From: Caryophanon tenue
GTDB taxonomy: Bacteria; Bacillota; Bacilli; Bacillales_A; Planococcaceae
Assembly (NCBI RefSeq): GCF_001700315.1
Contig: NZ_MASJ01000001.1
Coordinates: forward strand, 372,001 to 436,000
Direction of reading: 5' to 3'
DNA length: 64,000 nt
Part shown: positions 8,295 to 16,196 of the stretch, one piece after another
Layout of the letters: every line of letters starts with the position of its first letter
Numbering within the stretch: the stretch's first letter is position 1
The notes under the pieces: generated by a model
What the model saw: only the letters and a program-made list of their open reading frames with translations
Databases searched by the model: none
Told to the model about the DNA's origin: nothing
Made by a program: the position numbers and the translations under genes

Positions 8295-8323
8295 TAGGCA
8301 AAAAACAAGTCATTGCGTATAAT
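8295..8323 (+). promoter_or_regulatory. Probable SigA promoter of yqgX
   Basis: TAGGCA (8295-8300), 17-nt spacer, TATAAT (8318-8323), immediately before the ribosome-binding site of the MBL-fold gene. Confidence 0.45.
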
Positions 8324-8340
8324 GAAAGGGAGGTGAAGAC

Positions 8341-8985
8341 ATGCTAAATATTCGAGCATACGGTTTAGGACCGATTCAAACAAATTGTTATATCGTATCA
8401 ACGAAGCAAAAAGATTGTTTAATTTTTGACCCAGGTGAAGAAGCGGCATTCTTAGTAAAGGAAATACGCAAACAACAACTAAAGCCATTAGCGATTTTCT
8501 TAACACATGCGCATTTTGACCATATTGGCGCTGTAGACGAACTACGTGAAACATTCAATATTCCAGTATACATTCATAAGGAAGAAACATCTTGGCTTAT
8601 AGATCCGATGAAAAATGGCTCTGCCAAATATGCAGAACTGCCAAACTACATATTAAAGCCGGTAGCACCTGAACATGTATTAACGGAGGAGCAAACATTC
8701 GAAATTGGTGATTTCACATTCCGTATCGTACATACGCCAGGGCATTCTCCAGGAAGTGTGTCATATATTTTTGATGATGAGCATTTTGCGATTGTTGGCG
8801 ATACTCTTTTTGAAGGAAGTGTAGGACGTACAGATTTAATTGGTGGATCGATGAAGGTGTTATTAAATGCCATTCATACAAAGCTTTTAACATTGCCAGA
8901 AGATACAATTATTTATCCAGGTCATGGATCTTATACGACACCGGGAGAAGAAATGGTACGTAATCCATTTTTAAACGGCTTTTAA
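8341..8985 (+). CDS. yqgX: MBL-fold metallo-hydrolase (YqgX, glyoxalase II-like)
   Basis: A 214-aa cytosolic metallo-beta-lactamase-fold hydrolase. All metal ligands are present: His56-x-His58-x-Asp60-His61 (THAHFDH), HTPGHSPGS, VGDTLFEGSVGRTD and PGHGSYTT. This is the layout of the glyoxalase II-like / YcbL subgroup, which hydrolyses thioesters; the natural substrate is not defined by sequence. Shine-Dalgarno GGGAGGTG lies 6 nt before the ATG. Conserved neighbour of DUF2626 in Bacillales. Confidence 0.9.
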   Translation: MLNIRAYGLGPIQTNCYIVSTKQKDCLIFDPGEEAAFLVKEIRKQQLKPLAIFLTHAHFDHIGAVDELRETFNIPVYIHKEETSWLIDPMKNGSAKYAELPNYILKPVAPEHVLTEEQTFEIGDFTFRIVHTPGHSPGSVSYIFDDEHFAIVGDTLFEGSVGRTDLIGGSMKVLLNAIHTKLLTLPEDTIIYPGHGSYTTPGEEMVRNPFLNGF

Positions 8986-9002
8986 GTTTTTTAGCAAACA
9001 AT

Positions 9003-9060
9003 ATGCTAGCAAGGGGAATGACAGGGGCGACTCCTGCGGGAAGCGTTCGTCGAAAAGAAC
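9003..9060 (+). repeat. Remnant of GC-rich intergenic repeat
   Basis: GGGGAATGACAGGGGCGACT followed by CCTGCGGGAAGCGTTCGTC resembles the end of a GC-rich interspersed repeat that I recall in Planococcaceae/Bacillaceae intergenic DNA ('GGCGACTCCTGCGGGAA'). Locally it is much more GC-rich than its surroundings. It looks non-coding. Confidence 0.45.
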
Positions 9061-9074
9061 GTTGCCATTATCAA

Positions 9075-9110
9075 AAAAGCGCAAACCGACATCTGTCAGT
9101 TTGCGCTTTT
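9075..9110. terminator. Long perfect hairpin terminator, repeat-like
   Basis: AAAAGCGCAAAC pairs with GTTTGCGCTTTT around an inner GACA/TGTC stem. It lies between yqgX (+) and DUF2626 (-). Its core (CAAAC..GTCAGTTTGC) closely matches the hairpin at 60779-60816. Confidence 0.8.
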
Positions 9111-9158
9111 TCGCCTTCTTTTTCAAGCTCTAATTGCTTTTGTTATCGCTACATATAT

Positions 9159-9401
9159 TTAATGTCCAGCGCCAGGTGTGTGCATAAATGTTGTGTAATA
9201 CGTAAACCCAGCGAAGAATACCGTTAAATATGCGCCGAAAACATATAAATACATACGTTCTGAAAGATTCATAAAACCAAGTAATAAAAAGAGACCTGTA
9301 TTTGCTAAAAAGATAAGTGCAACTTCGTTCATACCACCAAGATAAAACATTACGGTAAAGATTGCTGTCCAAAATGCCATTACTTTGAACATATTATCCA
9401 T
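9159..9401 (-). CDS. yqgY: DUF2626 small membrane protein (YqgY-like)
   Basis: 80 aa with three membrane helices (VMAFWTAIFTVMFYLGGM; ALIFLANTGLFLLLGFM; YLYVFGAYLTVFFAGFTYY) and a short tail FMHTPGAGH, typical of the DUF2626 family. Shine-Dalgarno AAAAGGAGG lies 9 nt before the ATG. Function unknown. It keeps the yqgX-yqgY pairing of B. subtilis. Confidence 0.85.
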   Translation of the reverse strand: MDNMFKVMAFWTAIFTVMFYLGGMNEVALIFLANTGLFLLLGFMNLSERMYLYVFGAYLTVFFAGFTYYTTFMHTPGAGH

Positions 9402-9478
9402 GAAAAATACCTCCTTTTACTCGAAATTACTTATATTTCTTATTATAAGTGATTTCGCAAGCGGAGTAAACTGACAAA

Positions 9479-10174
9479 TTAATCACGTACTTTAATGGCG
9501 TATAAACAGTTTTCGCAATTTCGTTGCATACTGCTAATTTGTGTAAAGTCCGAAACGTCAAACAAAGCTTCTAATTGTCCTTGTAAATAAGCTTCGTGAA
9601 GCGCACAAATAAGAGGTCCTTCTTCAGCAAGCATCGAGCGATATGGACAATTATAATAGGAGAAGTAAAGTGTACGACCTTGTTCAGTCGTTTCAATATT
9701 GACTGCATAACCAATTAATGATGCACTATCTGTTAAAATTTCAACACGTTGTTCAAATGTCGTAACGCGTAATGATAAAGAGAGCATTTTTTCAATATTT
9801 TCTTTTCCGTTGGCATATGCGATTTCCTTACATGCTTCAACAGCTTCAGGTCCGAGCTTTTTTAATAATGCAAAAAGCCATGTGACAAGGTGATGGAAAT
9901 CTTGACGCGGGAAGCTAAGTGATACACCGGTATCAGAAGCGGAGTAAATACGTCCAGGACGCCCACCTTTTCCGGTTTTTTCAAATTCCGCTTTAATAAC
10001 GGCGATTTCAGTTAATTTTGTTAAGTGTAAACGAGCTACATTTGGATGAATATGGAACGTGTCTGCAATGTGCTGGACGGTTACCGGTTTCTGATGTTGT
10101 AAAATATATTCATAAATCGAGTAGCGCGTTTCATCTGCTAATGTACTTGTGATTTTTAAGGGATGGATAATCAT
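9479..10174 (-). CDS. HTH transcriptional regulator with C-terminal cysteine cluster (SufR-like)
   Basis: 231 aa. An N-terminal winged helix (residues about 8-80: ADETRYSIYEYI, then TVQHIADTFHIHPNVARLHL, wing GGRPGRIY), a middle helical region, and a C-terminal domain with Cys176, Cys190, Cys220 and Cys223 (CPY...LIC...CENC). The two-domain layout and spacing resemble SufR/iron-sulfur-sensing regulators, which use C-terminal cysteines to hold a [4Fe-4S] or [2Fe-2S] cluster. Cluster binding here is inference. Start ATG 10174 follows AAAGGAG by 7 nt. No regulated partner is adjacent; it lies divergent to comGA. Confidence 0.7.
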   Translation of the reverse strand: MIIHPLKITSTLADETRYSIYEYILQHQKPVTVQHIADTFHIHPNVARLHLTKLTEIAVIKAEFEKTGKGGRPGRIYSASDTGVSLSFPRQDFHHLVTWLFALLKKLGPEAVEACKEIAYANGKENIEKMLSLSLRVTTFEQRVEILTDSASLIGYAVNIETTEQGRTLYFSYYNCPYRSMLAEEGPLICALHEAYLQGQLEALFDVSDFTQISSMQRNCENCLYAIKVRD

Positions 10175-10413
10175 AGATAGCTCCTTTATTGAAAACGGAC
10201 AAGTGAGACAAGCTGTCACGATTCGCTAATATAGTTTGATTATAGACTATTTAACAAACTGATTCACGCATTTTCAATAGATATAGAGGTGGAATTACAA
10301 AAAATAACTAAAAAGTATGGTGTAAATTTTAAGTTTTGATAGATTCGCACGATAACGCGTCATTTCACGTATACTATACATGAACAGAAAACACTAAAGA
10401 AGGGGGACAATGT

Positions 10414-11442
10414 ATGGAACAACAAATGCAGCAACATGTGTATCAGCTATTAAGAGAAGCTTGTATGCAGCAAGTTTCTGATATTCATTTTATCCCGACT
10501 GAAACCGCATATGACATTGCGTTTCGCCAGCAAGGCATATTACAAAGGCGACATATATACGAACATACACGAACGGAACGCATCGTCACTTATTTAAAAT
10601 ATTTAGCGAATCTTGATATTGCAGAACGTCGCAAACCACAAAGTGGCGCATTTTTTTTAACGATTGACCAACAGCCTTATCACTTTCGTCTTTCTACATT
10701 ACCTTCTGTGCGAAATAAAGAAAGTATTGTTATTCGCATTCATCTTCAATATGCTACGTTACCATTGAGTGAACTCGCATATTTCCCTACGACGACCGAA
10801 CACTTCGAACAACTTCTCTCAAAATCACAAGGTATTATTTTTATTACCGGCGCTACAAACTCTGGGAAAACAACCACTCTCTACGCTTTTATCCACCATA
10901 TTGCCACCGAATTACACAAACATGTCATTTCATTAGAAGACCCCGTAGAATCCATTCAATCACATGTCCTACAAATACAAGTTAATGAGCGAGCAGGTGT
11001 AAGTTATGCAAGCGGTTTACGTGCGATTTTGCGTCATACACCCGATGTTATTATGGTCGGAGAAATACGTGATGAAGCGACAGCGAAGCTCGCAATTACC
11101 GCGGCACTTACTGGACATCTTGTGCTCGCGACAATTCATGCAAAAGATACAGTAGGCTGTATTCATCGATTAATCGATTTAGGGGTGCCGTTAGAGGATT
11201 TACACCAAACATTACTTGCCGTTATTGCGCAAAGTCTTGTGATGCTACAAGAAGAGGGAAGCATATGTCAACGGGCCATTTTTGAACTGCTAATACAGGA
11301 AGAATTACAAGCAGCACTTCATTGTATCAGTGAGAAAAATACGTATGAGCTGCCGATGCAGAAGCGCTTAGAATATCAACGAGAGGCGGTGAAGCTACTT
11401 GAAATGGCGGCAACGCAAACGACCACTCTTAAAAAAGCATGA
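10414..11442 (+). CDS. comGA: Competence pseudopilus ATPase ComGA
   Basis: 342 aa. A GspE/PilB-type traffic ATPase that powers assembly of the competence pseudopilus for DNA uptake, cytosolic face. Walker A GATNSGKT (146-153), Asp box ISLEDPVES (172-180), Walker B PDVIMVGEIRDE (210-221), His box TGHLVLATIHAKD (233-245). Full length for the Gram-positive subfamily. Shine-Dalgarno AGGGGG lies 8 nt before ATG 10414. First gene of the seven-gene comG operon. I found no clear ComK box (AAAA-N5-TTTT pair) upstream. Confidence 0.95.
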   Translation: MEQQMQQHVYQLLREACMQQVSDIHFIPTETAYDIAFRQQGILQRRHIYEHTRTERIVTYLKYLANLDIAERRKPQSGAFFLTIDQQPYHFRLSTLPSVRNKESIVIRIHLQYATLPLSELAYFPTTTEHFEQLLSKSQGIIFITGATNSGKTTTLYAFIHHIATELHKHVISLEDPVESIQSHVLQIQVNERAGVSYASGLRAILRHTPDVIMVGEIRDEATAKLAITAALTGHLVLATIHAKDTVGCIHRLIDLGVPLEDLHQTLLAVIAQSLVMLQEEGSICQRAIFELLIQEELQAALHCISEKNTYELPMQKRLEYQREAVKLLEMAATQTTTLKKA

Positions 11443-12430
11443 TATTTTTTTGCAAAAATTAAGCGATTTATTAGAGGATGGCTATACATTTGCAGAAGCA
11501 CTATATGTGTTACTGCCACATTATACGACCGATGTAGTGGAAGCGGAACGTGTGGTACGCCAAAGTTTTGAGGATGGTAAAGCAATCCATGAGATTTTTG
11601 AGCAGTTAGGTATTGCTCCGCAACATTTACTGCTGTTAGAGCTTGCTGCCGAACATAGTGATATGGAGCGTGTATTTCGAGTGAGCGCAAATCAAATTGC
11701 TACGCGTATCGCGTTAGAAAAGCAAACTCAGCGTAAATTGATGTATCCGGTGGCGTTATTTATTGGGCTATTTGTAAGTTTACTATTGTTTCGTCAATAT
11801 TTTTTACCGAACATGACAACGTTATTTATGTCACGTGGTGAACAGCAACAATTATGGAGCACGACGTTATTTTTGAAGTTGCCTGATATCTTATTTTTAC
11901 TTGCAATTAGTGCGGTGTTCATCGGTTACGCTGCAAAGGTCTATATTCAGAGACAACCGGTGGCACGCCAATTGCAACTGCTTTATTCCGTGCCAGGGAT
12001 ACGTCAACATTTAGCGACGATGCATACATTAAATCTTGCGCATATTATTAGTGGTTTTTTGCAAAGTGGCGTCTCTTTGCAACGAGCGTTAACGCACATA
12101 GAACAACAAACAAAGTCGCCGCATCTTGGCTTTATCGCGCATGAACTCAAGCATCTTGTTTTAAACGGCGCGACATTATCACAGGCTACGAGGCAAACGT
12201 CTTTTTTCCGTAAAGATTTTTCATCTTATATTGCGCATGGCGAATTTCACGGACATATCGGTATTGAGTTACAGCTTTATGCCAAAATTATTGAACAGCA
12301 ACAACAGGAACGCCAAAAATTATATGTTAGTTTAATTCAACCCATTGTATTTTCGATTGTCGCACTTTGTATTGTAGGTGCGTATTTAGCCATTTTACTG
12401 CCGATGTACGAAATGATTGAGATTATGTAA
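11399..12430 (+). CDS. comGB: Competence pseudopilus membrane platform ComGB
   Basis: 343 aa. A GspF/PilC-family polytopic protein, the inner platform for the pseudopilus. Two GspF-type repeats: an N-terminal one (DIFLQKLSDLLEDGYTFAEA) and a second (HIISGFLQSGVSLQRALTHI), each followed by membrane helices (YPVALFIGLFVSLLLFRQYF; IVFSIVALCIVGAYLAILLP at the C terminus). Starts at TTG 11399 with GAGAGGCGGTG upstream and overlaps comGA by 44 nt, implying translational coupling. Confidence 0.93.
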   Translation: MKWRQRKRPLLKKHDIFLQKLSDLLEDGYTFAEALYVLLPHYTTDVVEAERVVRQSFEDGKAIHEIFEQLGIAPQHLLLLELAAEHSDMERVFRVSANQIATRIALEKQTQRKLMYPVALFIGLFVSLLLFRQYFLPNMTTLFMSRGEQQQLWSTTLFLKLPDILFLLAISAVFIGYAAKVYIQRQPVARQLQLLYSVPGIRQHLATMHTLNLAHIISGFLQSGVSLQRALTHIEQQTKSPHLGFIAHELKHLVLNGATLSQATRQTSFFRKDFSSYIAHGEFHGHIGIELQLYAKIIEQQQQERQKLYVSLIQPIVFSIVALCIVGAYLAILLPMYEMIEIM

Positions 12431-12445
12431 AGGAGCGAATGAACG

Positions 12446-12799
12446 ATGAAAATTTATCAAAAACAGCAAGGCTTTACACTCGTTGAAATGTTAATTGTTT
12501 TATTAATTATTTCGATTTTAGTCATTGTGACGATTCCAAACGTAACGAAACACTTCGCAACAATTGATGAAAAAGGCTGCGATGCCTATGTCAGAATGGT
12601 TCAGGCACAAATTGATTCCTATCATTTGGAAAATCCAGGTGTACAGGAGGTAGCGCTAGAAGAATTAAAGAATGACTATTTTGCGGATGGAAAAGGATTA
12701 AACAGTCAAGGAGAATTCGCATGTCCAGATGGTACCAAAGTGGAGATTAATGGTCTAGTAGCGAAGCAAGTAGCGTCGACACCATCTGCAAACCAATGA
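12446..12799 (+). CDS. comGC: Major competence pseudopilin ComGC
   Basis: 117 aa. The major pseudopilin, with a class III prepilin leader cut by ComC after Gly: KQQG|FTLVEMLIVLLIISILVI, with the conserved Glu5 that guides assembly. The C-terminal part contains a Cys pair (KGCDAYV; FACPDGT) that could form the structural disulfide. Shine-Dalgarno AAAGGAGCG. Its stop overlaps the comGD start (ATGA). Confidence 0.95.
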   Translation: MKIYQKQQGFTLVEMLIVLLIISILVIVTIPNVTKHFATIDEKGCDAYVRMVQAQIDSYHLENPGVQEVALEELKNDYFADGKGLNSQGEFACPDGTKVEINGLVAKQVASTPSANQ

Positions 12800-13212
12800 C
12801 AAAACAGCACGGTTTTACATTGAGTGAAACATTAGCTGTGTTAGCCATTATTGCGGTCATTGGTAGTGTTAGCATGTTAGCGGTGAAGCATGTGAGCGAC
12901 CGTTTCATTGACGAGCGTACAATTTTTCAATTTGAACTAGATGTATTGGCGGTGCAAACCGCTGCACAGCAACAACGAAGTACGAAAAGTATTTTCCTGC
13001 GACAACATGAATATGTAGTCAATACGTCTGGTCGCTATATTCACCGTGTATTTCCGACAGGCACTATGTTAAGGAGTCATAATCTAGGTGCTGATTTGCA
13101 ATATACGGAAGTAGGAAGTGTACGAAAAGCAGGGGTAATTAAGTATGAAGGGTTGTCACGACAATATAGTTTAACGATTTTACCGATCAATGGGCGTGTT
13201 CGAATTGAATAA
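12796..13212 (+). CDS. comGD: Minor competence pseudopilin ComGD
   Basis: 138 aa. Prepilin cleavage site KQHG|FTLSETLAVLAIIAVIGS with Glu5 (in SETL), then a soluble domain. It overlaps comGC by 4 nt and comGE by 23 nt. Assigned ComGD from its position and the type IV prepilin N terminus; the C-terminal domain is poorly conserved across species. Confidence 0.88.
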   Translation: MTKQHGFTLSETLAVLAIIAVIGSVSMLAVKHVSDRFIDERTIFQFELDVLAVQTAAQQQRSTKSIFLRQHEYVVNTSGRYIHRVFPTGTMLRSHNLGADLQYTEVGSVRKAGVIKYEGLSRQYSLTILPINGRVRIE

Positions 13213-13528
13213 AGAAAATGGATTTTCAATGGCAGATGTATTGTTAAGTTTACTTATTTGGAGCTTATGTGGTCTTTTCTTTGTACCACTGTATAGTGAT
13301 TTACGACAGTCATTAGTTGAAGCGAAGCAACAAGTACATGTCGTAGAAGCGATGCAATATGGTGCACGCAATTTAGTAGTGACGGGTGCAATCAGTGGCA
13401 GTGTAAAAATCGATACAATGATGTATCATTATCGCATTATGGATACACACGTTTGTGTGCACTATTCTATGGAGTATGAGGAGTACGAACGATGCGAAAA
13501 CATCGACATGACGACGGCTTTACGCTAA
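13190..13528 (+). CDS. comGE: Minor competence pseudopilin ComGE
   Basis: 112 aa. A prepilin-type N terminus (NKENG|FSMADVLLSLLIWSLC) in which the usual Glu5 is Asp (MAD), followed by a short soluble domain. ATG 13190 has no clear Shine-Dalgarno; translation probably depends on coupling to comGD, and TTG 13205 is an alternative start. Called ComGE by position. Confidence 0.8.
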   Translation: MGVFELNKENGFSMADVLLSLLIWSLCGLFFVPLYSDLRQSLVEAKQQVHVVEAMQYGARNLVVTGAISGSVKIDTMMYHYRIMDTHVCVHYSMEYEEYERCENIDMTTALR

Positions 13529-13935
13529 TTGAAACATTGTTTCAATTAGTCGTAATGGCCATCATCGTACAATTACTATTGACGTATATACAGGTGTTCT
13601 TTTCGTTCCAACAAACATTTTATGCGCGTGATACGGCATGGGAGTTATTTATTTTTGAAATGGATGAATTAATATATGTGTCAGAGGAGCCACTAACCAT
13701 TCGTGTAAATCGTCAACTCACACGTAGCTATTTAGGTGAAGATGGTAAAGTCGTGACCGAGGAATTTGAAGTGGTCAATCAATCTTTTCGCTACTCTAAA
13801 AATGGTGGGAATGAATTTTTATTGTTTCACGTGCGTGATATTTATTTTACACAACAGCAGCATTCTTTATATATGGAAGTGACATTTTTAGATGGTTCTA
13901 AAAAGGAGCGTACCTTTATTGTACCGACGTCGTGA
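13492..13935 (+). CDS. comGF: Minor competence pseudopilin ComGF
   Basis: 147 aa. Prepilin motif HDDG|FTLIETLFQLVVMAIIVQ with Glu5, followed by a beta-rich domain (SYLGEDGKVVTEEFEVVNQS) typical of the ComGF family. GAGGAG lies 8 nt before ATG 13492. It overlaps comGE by 37 nt and comGG by 17-44 nt, depending on the comGG start used. Confidence 0.88.
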   Translation: MRKHRHDDGFTLIETLFQLVVMAIIVQLLLTYIQVFFSFQQTFYARDTAWELFIFEMDELIYVSEEPLTIRVNRQLTRSYLGEDGKVVTEEFEVVNQSFRYSKNGGNEFLLFHVRDIYFTQQQHSLYMEVTFLDGSKKERTFIVPTS

Positions 13936-14101
13936 AGCTGGTTTTATCTTTATCATATCATTGTTCTTACTGTGGTTTACGACGATGCACGGCATGTACT
14001 TTTTATCTGCTTATGAAGCGAAACTACAAACGTATAAGTCATTGGAATTCATGAAACTTCGTGTTACGATGGAGATAATCAATAATTATCGAAATAAGTA
14101 G
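13919..14101 (+). CDS. comGG: Short ComGG-like pseudopilin
   Basis: 60 aa from TTG 13919, which has AAAAAGGAG about 11 nt upstream; an ATG at 13892 would give 69 aa but overlaps that site. It has a basic leader, Gly, then one hydrophobic helix (EAG|FIFIISLFLLWFTTMHGMYF) and a short helical tail. B. subtilis ComGG is about 124 aa, so this copy lacks most of the C-terminal domain. Assignment rests on its being the last com gene and on the prepilin-like N terminus. Confidence 0.65.
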   Translation: MYRRREAGFIFIISLFLLWFTTMHGMYFLSAYEAKLQTYKSLEFMKLRVTMEIINNYRNK

Positions 14102-14132
14102 GCAGTTAGGAAGTCATGAAGAAGGTGAAAGA

Positions 14133-14657
14133 ATGCGTAAGATTTATTTAGTGGGCTTTATGGGCTGCGGTAAAAGTGCAATCGGTCGTCGTTTAAGTTA
14201 TTATTTAAAATTACCTTATTACGATATGGACACAGAAATTGTACGTCAGCAAGGAATGAGTATACCAGAAATTTTTGAGGCATACGGAGAAGAACGTTTT
14301 CGAGAAATCGAAACAGAATTTCTTGAAAATTTCCGCGATGAGCGTTGTATTATTGCAACAGGTGGCGGTGTCGCAATGAAAGAGGAAAATCGACGGATTA
14401 TGCGTAGAACGGGGTTAGTATTCTTCTTAGATGCTGCATTTAACGACATTTACATGCGCATTCGTAATGATAAAAACCGTCCGATTGTGCGTCGCTCGAC
14501 ACGCGAAGAATTAGAGGAACTTTATTTATCACGTCGTAAATATTACCATGAAAGCGCGCAAATCCAAGTGCTAACAGAGGGGCGTTCGTTACGTCAAATT
14601 GTCGAATATATCGGATTTCAAGTGAATCGCTTAAAAGGTGACGACGTTAAAAAATAA
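14133..14657 (+). CDS. aroK: Shikimate kinase
   Basis: 174 aa. Phosphorylates shikimate to shikimate-3-phosphate (aromatic amino acid pathway, cytosol). Walker A GFMGCGKS (8-15), shikimate-binding DMDTEI, RFREIE and GGG (ATGGGVAM), and the lid region with RPIV. Normal length. It lies 31 nt after comGG, suggesting read-through from the com operon or its own weak promoter. The next pathway-related gene, aroQ, is at 22.1 kb. Confidence 0.95.
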   Translation: MRKIYLVGFMGCGKSAIGRRLSYYLKLPYYDMDTEIVRQQGMSIPEIFEAYGEERFREIETEFLENFRDERCIIATGGGVAMKEENRRIMRRTGLVFFLDAAFNDIYMRIRNDKNRPIVRRSTREELEELYLSRRKYYHESAQIQVLTEGRSLRQIVEYIGFQVNRLKGDDVKK

Positions 14658-14691
14658 ACGTGCTAATTTTCTATGAATTATAAAAAATGAA

Positions 14692-14720
14692 TTGCCTGAA
14701 TAGTCTTTCGATGTTACTAT
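14692..14720 (+). promoter_or_regulatory. Probable SigA promoter of the gcv operon
   Basis: TTGCCT (14692-14697), 17-nt spacer, TACTAT (14715-14720). This places the transcription start just before the riboswitch. Confidence 0.5.
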
Positions 14721-14764
14721 ATACGCAAGTACGGTATATGTTTCGTCAAGAATAGCAAGGCGGA

Positions 14765-14986
14765 TGATGATACGGGGAGAGTGCGCAACCAGCGTCGCCG
14801 AAGGAGCAAGTAGTCGATTACTATGAATCTCTCAGGCAAAAGGACTCGTATTGGACGCAACTCTGGAGAGCGTTGCCTTTTAGTGCAACCACCAACGGGG
14901 CAAGCTTCTTAGCGTGTTTGTGTAGAAGTGATACTTTCAGGTGCAAGGACAGAGAATCTCGCAATGGGATTCTTCTGTCCTTTTTT
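14765..14986 (+). promoter_or_regulatory. Tandem glycine riboswitch with terminator
   Basis: Two glycine aptamers in series. The first contains GGGGAGAGTGCGC, GCGTCGCCGAAGGAGCAAG, then CTCTCAGGCAAAAGGACTC (about 14774-14870). The second contains CACCAACGGGGCAAGC, then CTTTCAGGTGCAAGGACAGA (about 14875-14955). The cores (GCCGAAGGAGCAA / AACGGGGCAAGC, and the TCAGGCAAAAGGAC / TCAGGTGCAAGGAC partners) are the family hallmarks. A terminator overlapping the end of aptamer 2 (GACAGAGAATC paired with GATTC-T-TCTGTC, then T6, 14946-14986) suggests the standard on-switch: glycine binding prevents termination and allows gcv expression. Confidence 0.93.
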
Positions 14987-15073
14987 CATGACAATTGAAG
15001 CTTGTATTATGAAAAAATGTATTTTTTTAGTATCTAAACATGTAACGACTTATTCATAAAGGAGGCCAATACT

Positions 15074-16168
15074 ATGACAACAGCGTTAAAGCGCACACCA
15101 TTATTTGAGGCTTACGCGCAATATGGTGCAAAAACAATTGATTTTGGCGGTTGGGAATTACCTGTACAGTTTTCTTCAATTAAGGAAGAACATGAAGCGG
15201 TACGTACGAAAGCTGGTTTATTTGATGTGTCACACATGGGCGAGATTTTTGTAGAAGGGCCAGATGCACTACCTTATTTGCAGAATCTTTTAAGTAATGA
15301 CATTTCGAAGATTGCCATCAATCAAGCGCAGTATAATGCGATGTTATATGAAACAGGTGGCATTGTAGATGATTTACTTGTTTACAAATTAGCGGATGAA
15401 CGTTTCTTACTATGTGTGAATGCTGCGAATATTGAAAAAGACTTCGCGTGGATGCAAGAACAAGTACGTAGCTTTACGGTGACGATTACAAATGCGTCAG
15501 ACGATTATGCACAAATTGCATTGCAAGGTCCATTAGCACAAGAAGTATTACAGCGTTTTACGAAGACAGATTTAGCAACGATTAAATATTTCCGCTTCGA
15601 AGACAACGTAGATGTAGCCGGACATTCAGTACTTGTATCACGTTCAGGTTATACAGGGGAAGATGGCTTTGAATTATACGGTACACCTACAGCCATTGAA
15701 GCATTATGGCATACATTATTAGCTGAAGAAGAAGTAAGTGCAACAGGTTTAGGTGCGCGTGATACATTACGCTTTGAAGCATGCTTACCACTTTATGGAC
15801 AAGAATTATCACAAACGATTTCACCACTAGAAGCAGGTATTGGCTTCGCCGTGAAGTTAAATAAAGAGCAATTTATCGGCAAAGAGCCATTAGTTGCACA
15901 AAAAGAGCAAGGTTTACAACGCAAATCAGTCGGTATTGAAATGATTGATAAAGGGATTCCACGCCACGGTTATAAAGTATTTGTTGGCGATGAAGAAATT
16001 GGCGAAGTCACAACGGGTACACAATTACCACTGACAAAACGCAATATTGGGCTAGCGTTATTAAATACAACATATACAGCAGTTGGTACTGAGGTAGAAG
16101 TAGAGATTCGTAACAAGCGTGTGAAAGCGCAAGTAGTAGAAATACCATTTTATAAACGCACAAAATAA
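15074..16168 (+). CDS. gcvT: Aminomethyltransferase, glycine cleavage T protein
   Basis: 364 aa. Transfers the aminomethyl carbon from lipoylated GcvH to THF, yielding 5,10-methylene-THF and ammonia. Family motifs: [41 protein letters not shown] and [18 protein letters not shown] (folate-binding Asp/Arg region). Full length. Shine-Dalgarno AAAGGAGGCC. First gene after the glycine riboswitch, so its expression follows intracellular glycine. Confidence 0.97.
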   Translation: MTTALKRTPLFEAYAQYGAKTIDFGGWELPVQFSSIKEEHEAVRTKAGLFDVSHMGEIFVEGPDALPYLQNLLSNDISKIAINQAQYNAMLYETGGIVDDLLVYKLADERFLLCVNAANIEKDFAWMQEQVRSFTVTITNASDDYAQIALQGPLAQEVLQRFTKTDLATIKYFRFEDNVDVAGHSVLVSRSGYTGEDGFELYGTPTAIEALWHTLLAEEEVSATGLGARDTLRFEACLPLYGQELSQTISPLEAGIGFAVKLNKEQFIGKEPLVAQKEQGLQRKSVGIEMIDKGIPRHGYKVFVGDEEIGEVTTGTQLPLTKRNIGLALLNTTYTAVGTEVEVEIRNKRVKAQVVEIPFYKRTK

Positions 16169-16196
16169 TTTATGTTGAGAAAGAGGGCTTATAAGC

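Noticed and set aside
10310-10345. AAAA/TTTT runs upstream of comGA as ComK boxes
   Set aside because: The spacing does not match AAAA-N5-TTTT in paired boxes.
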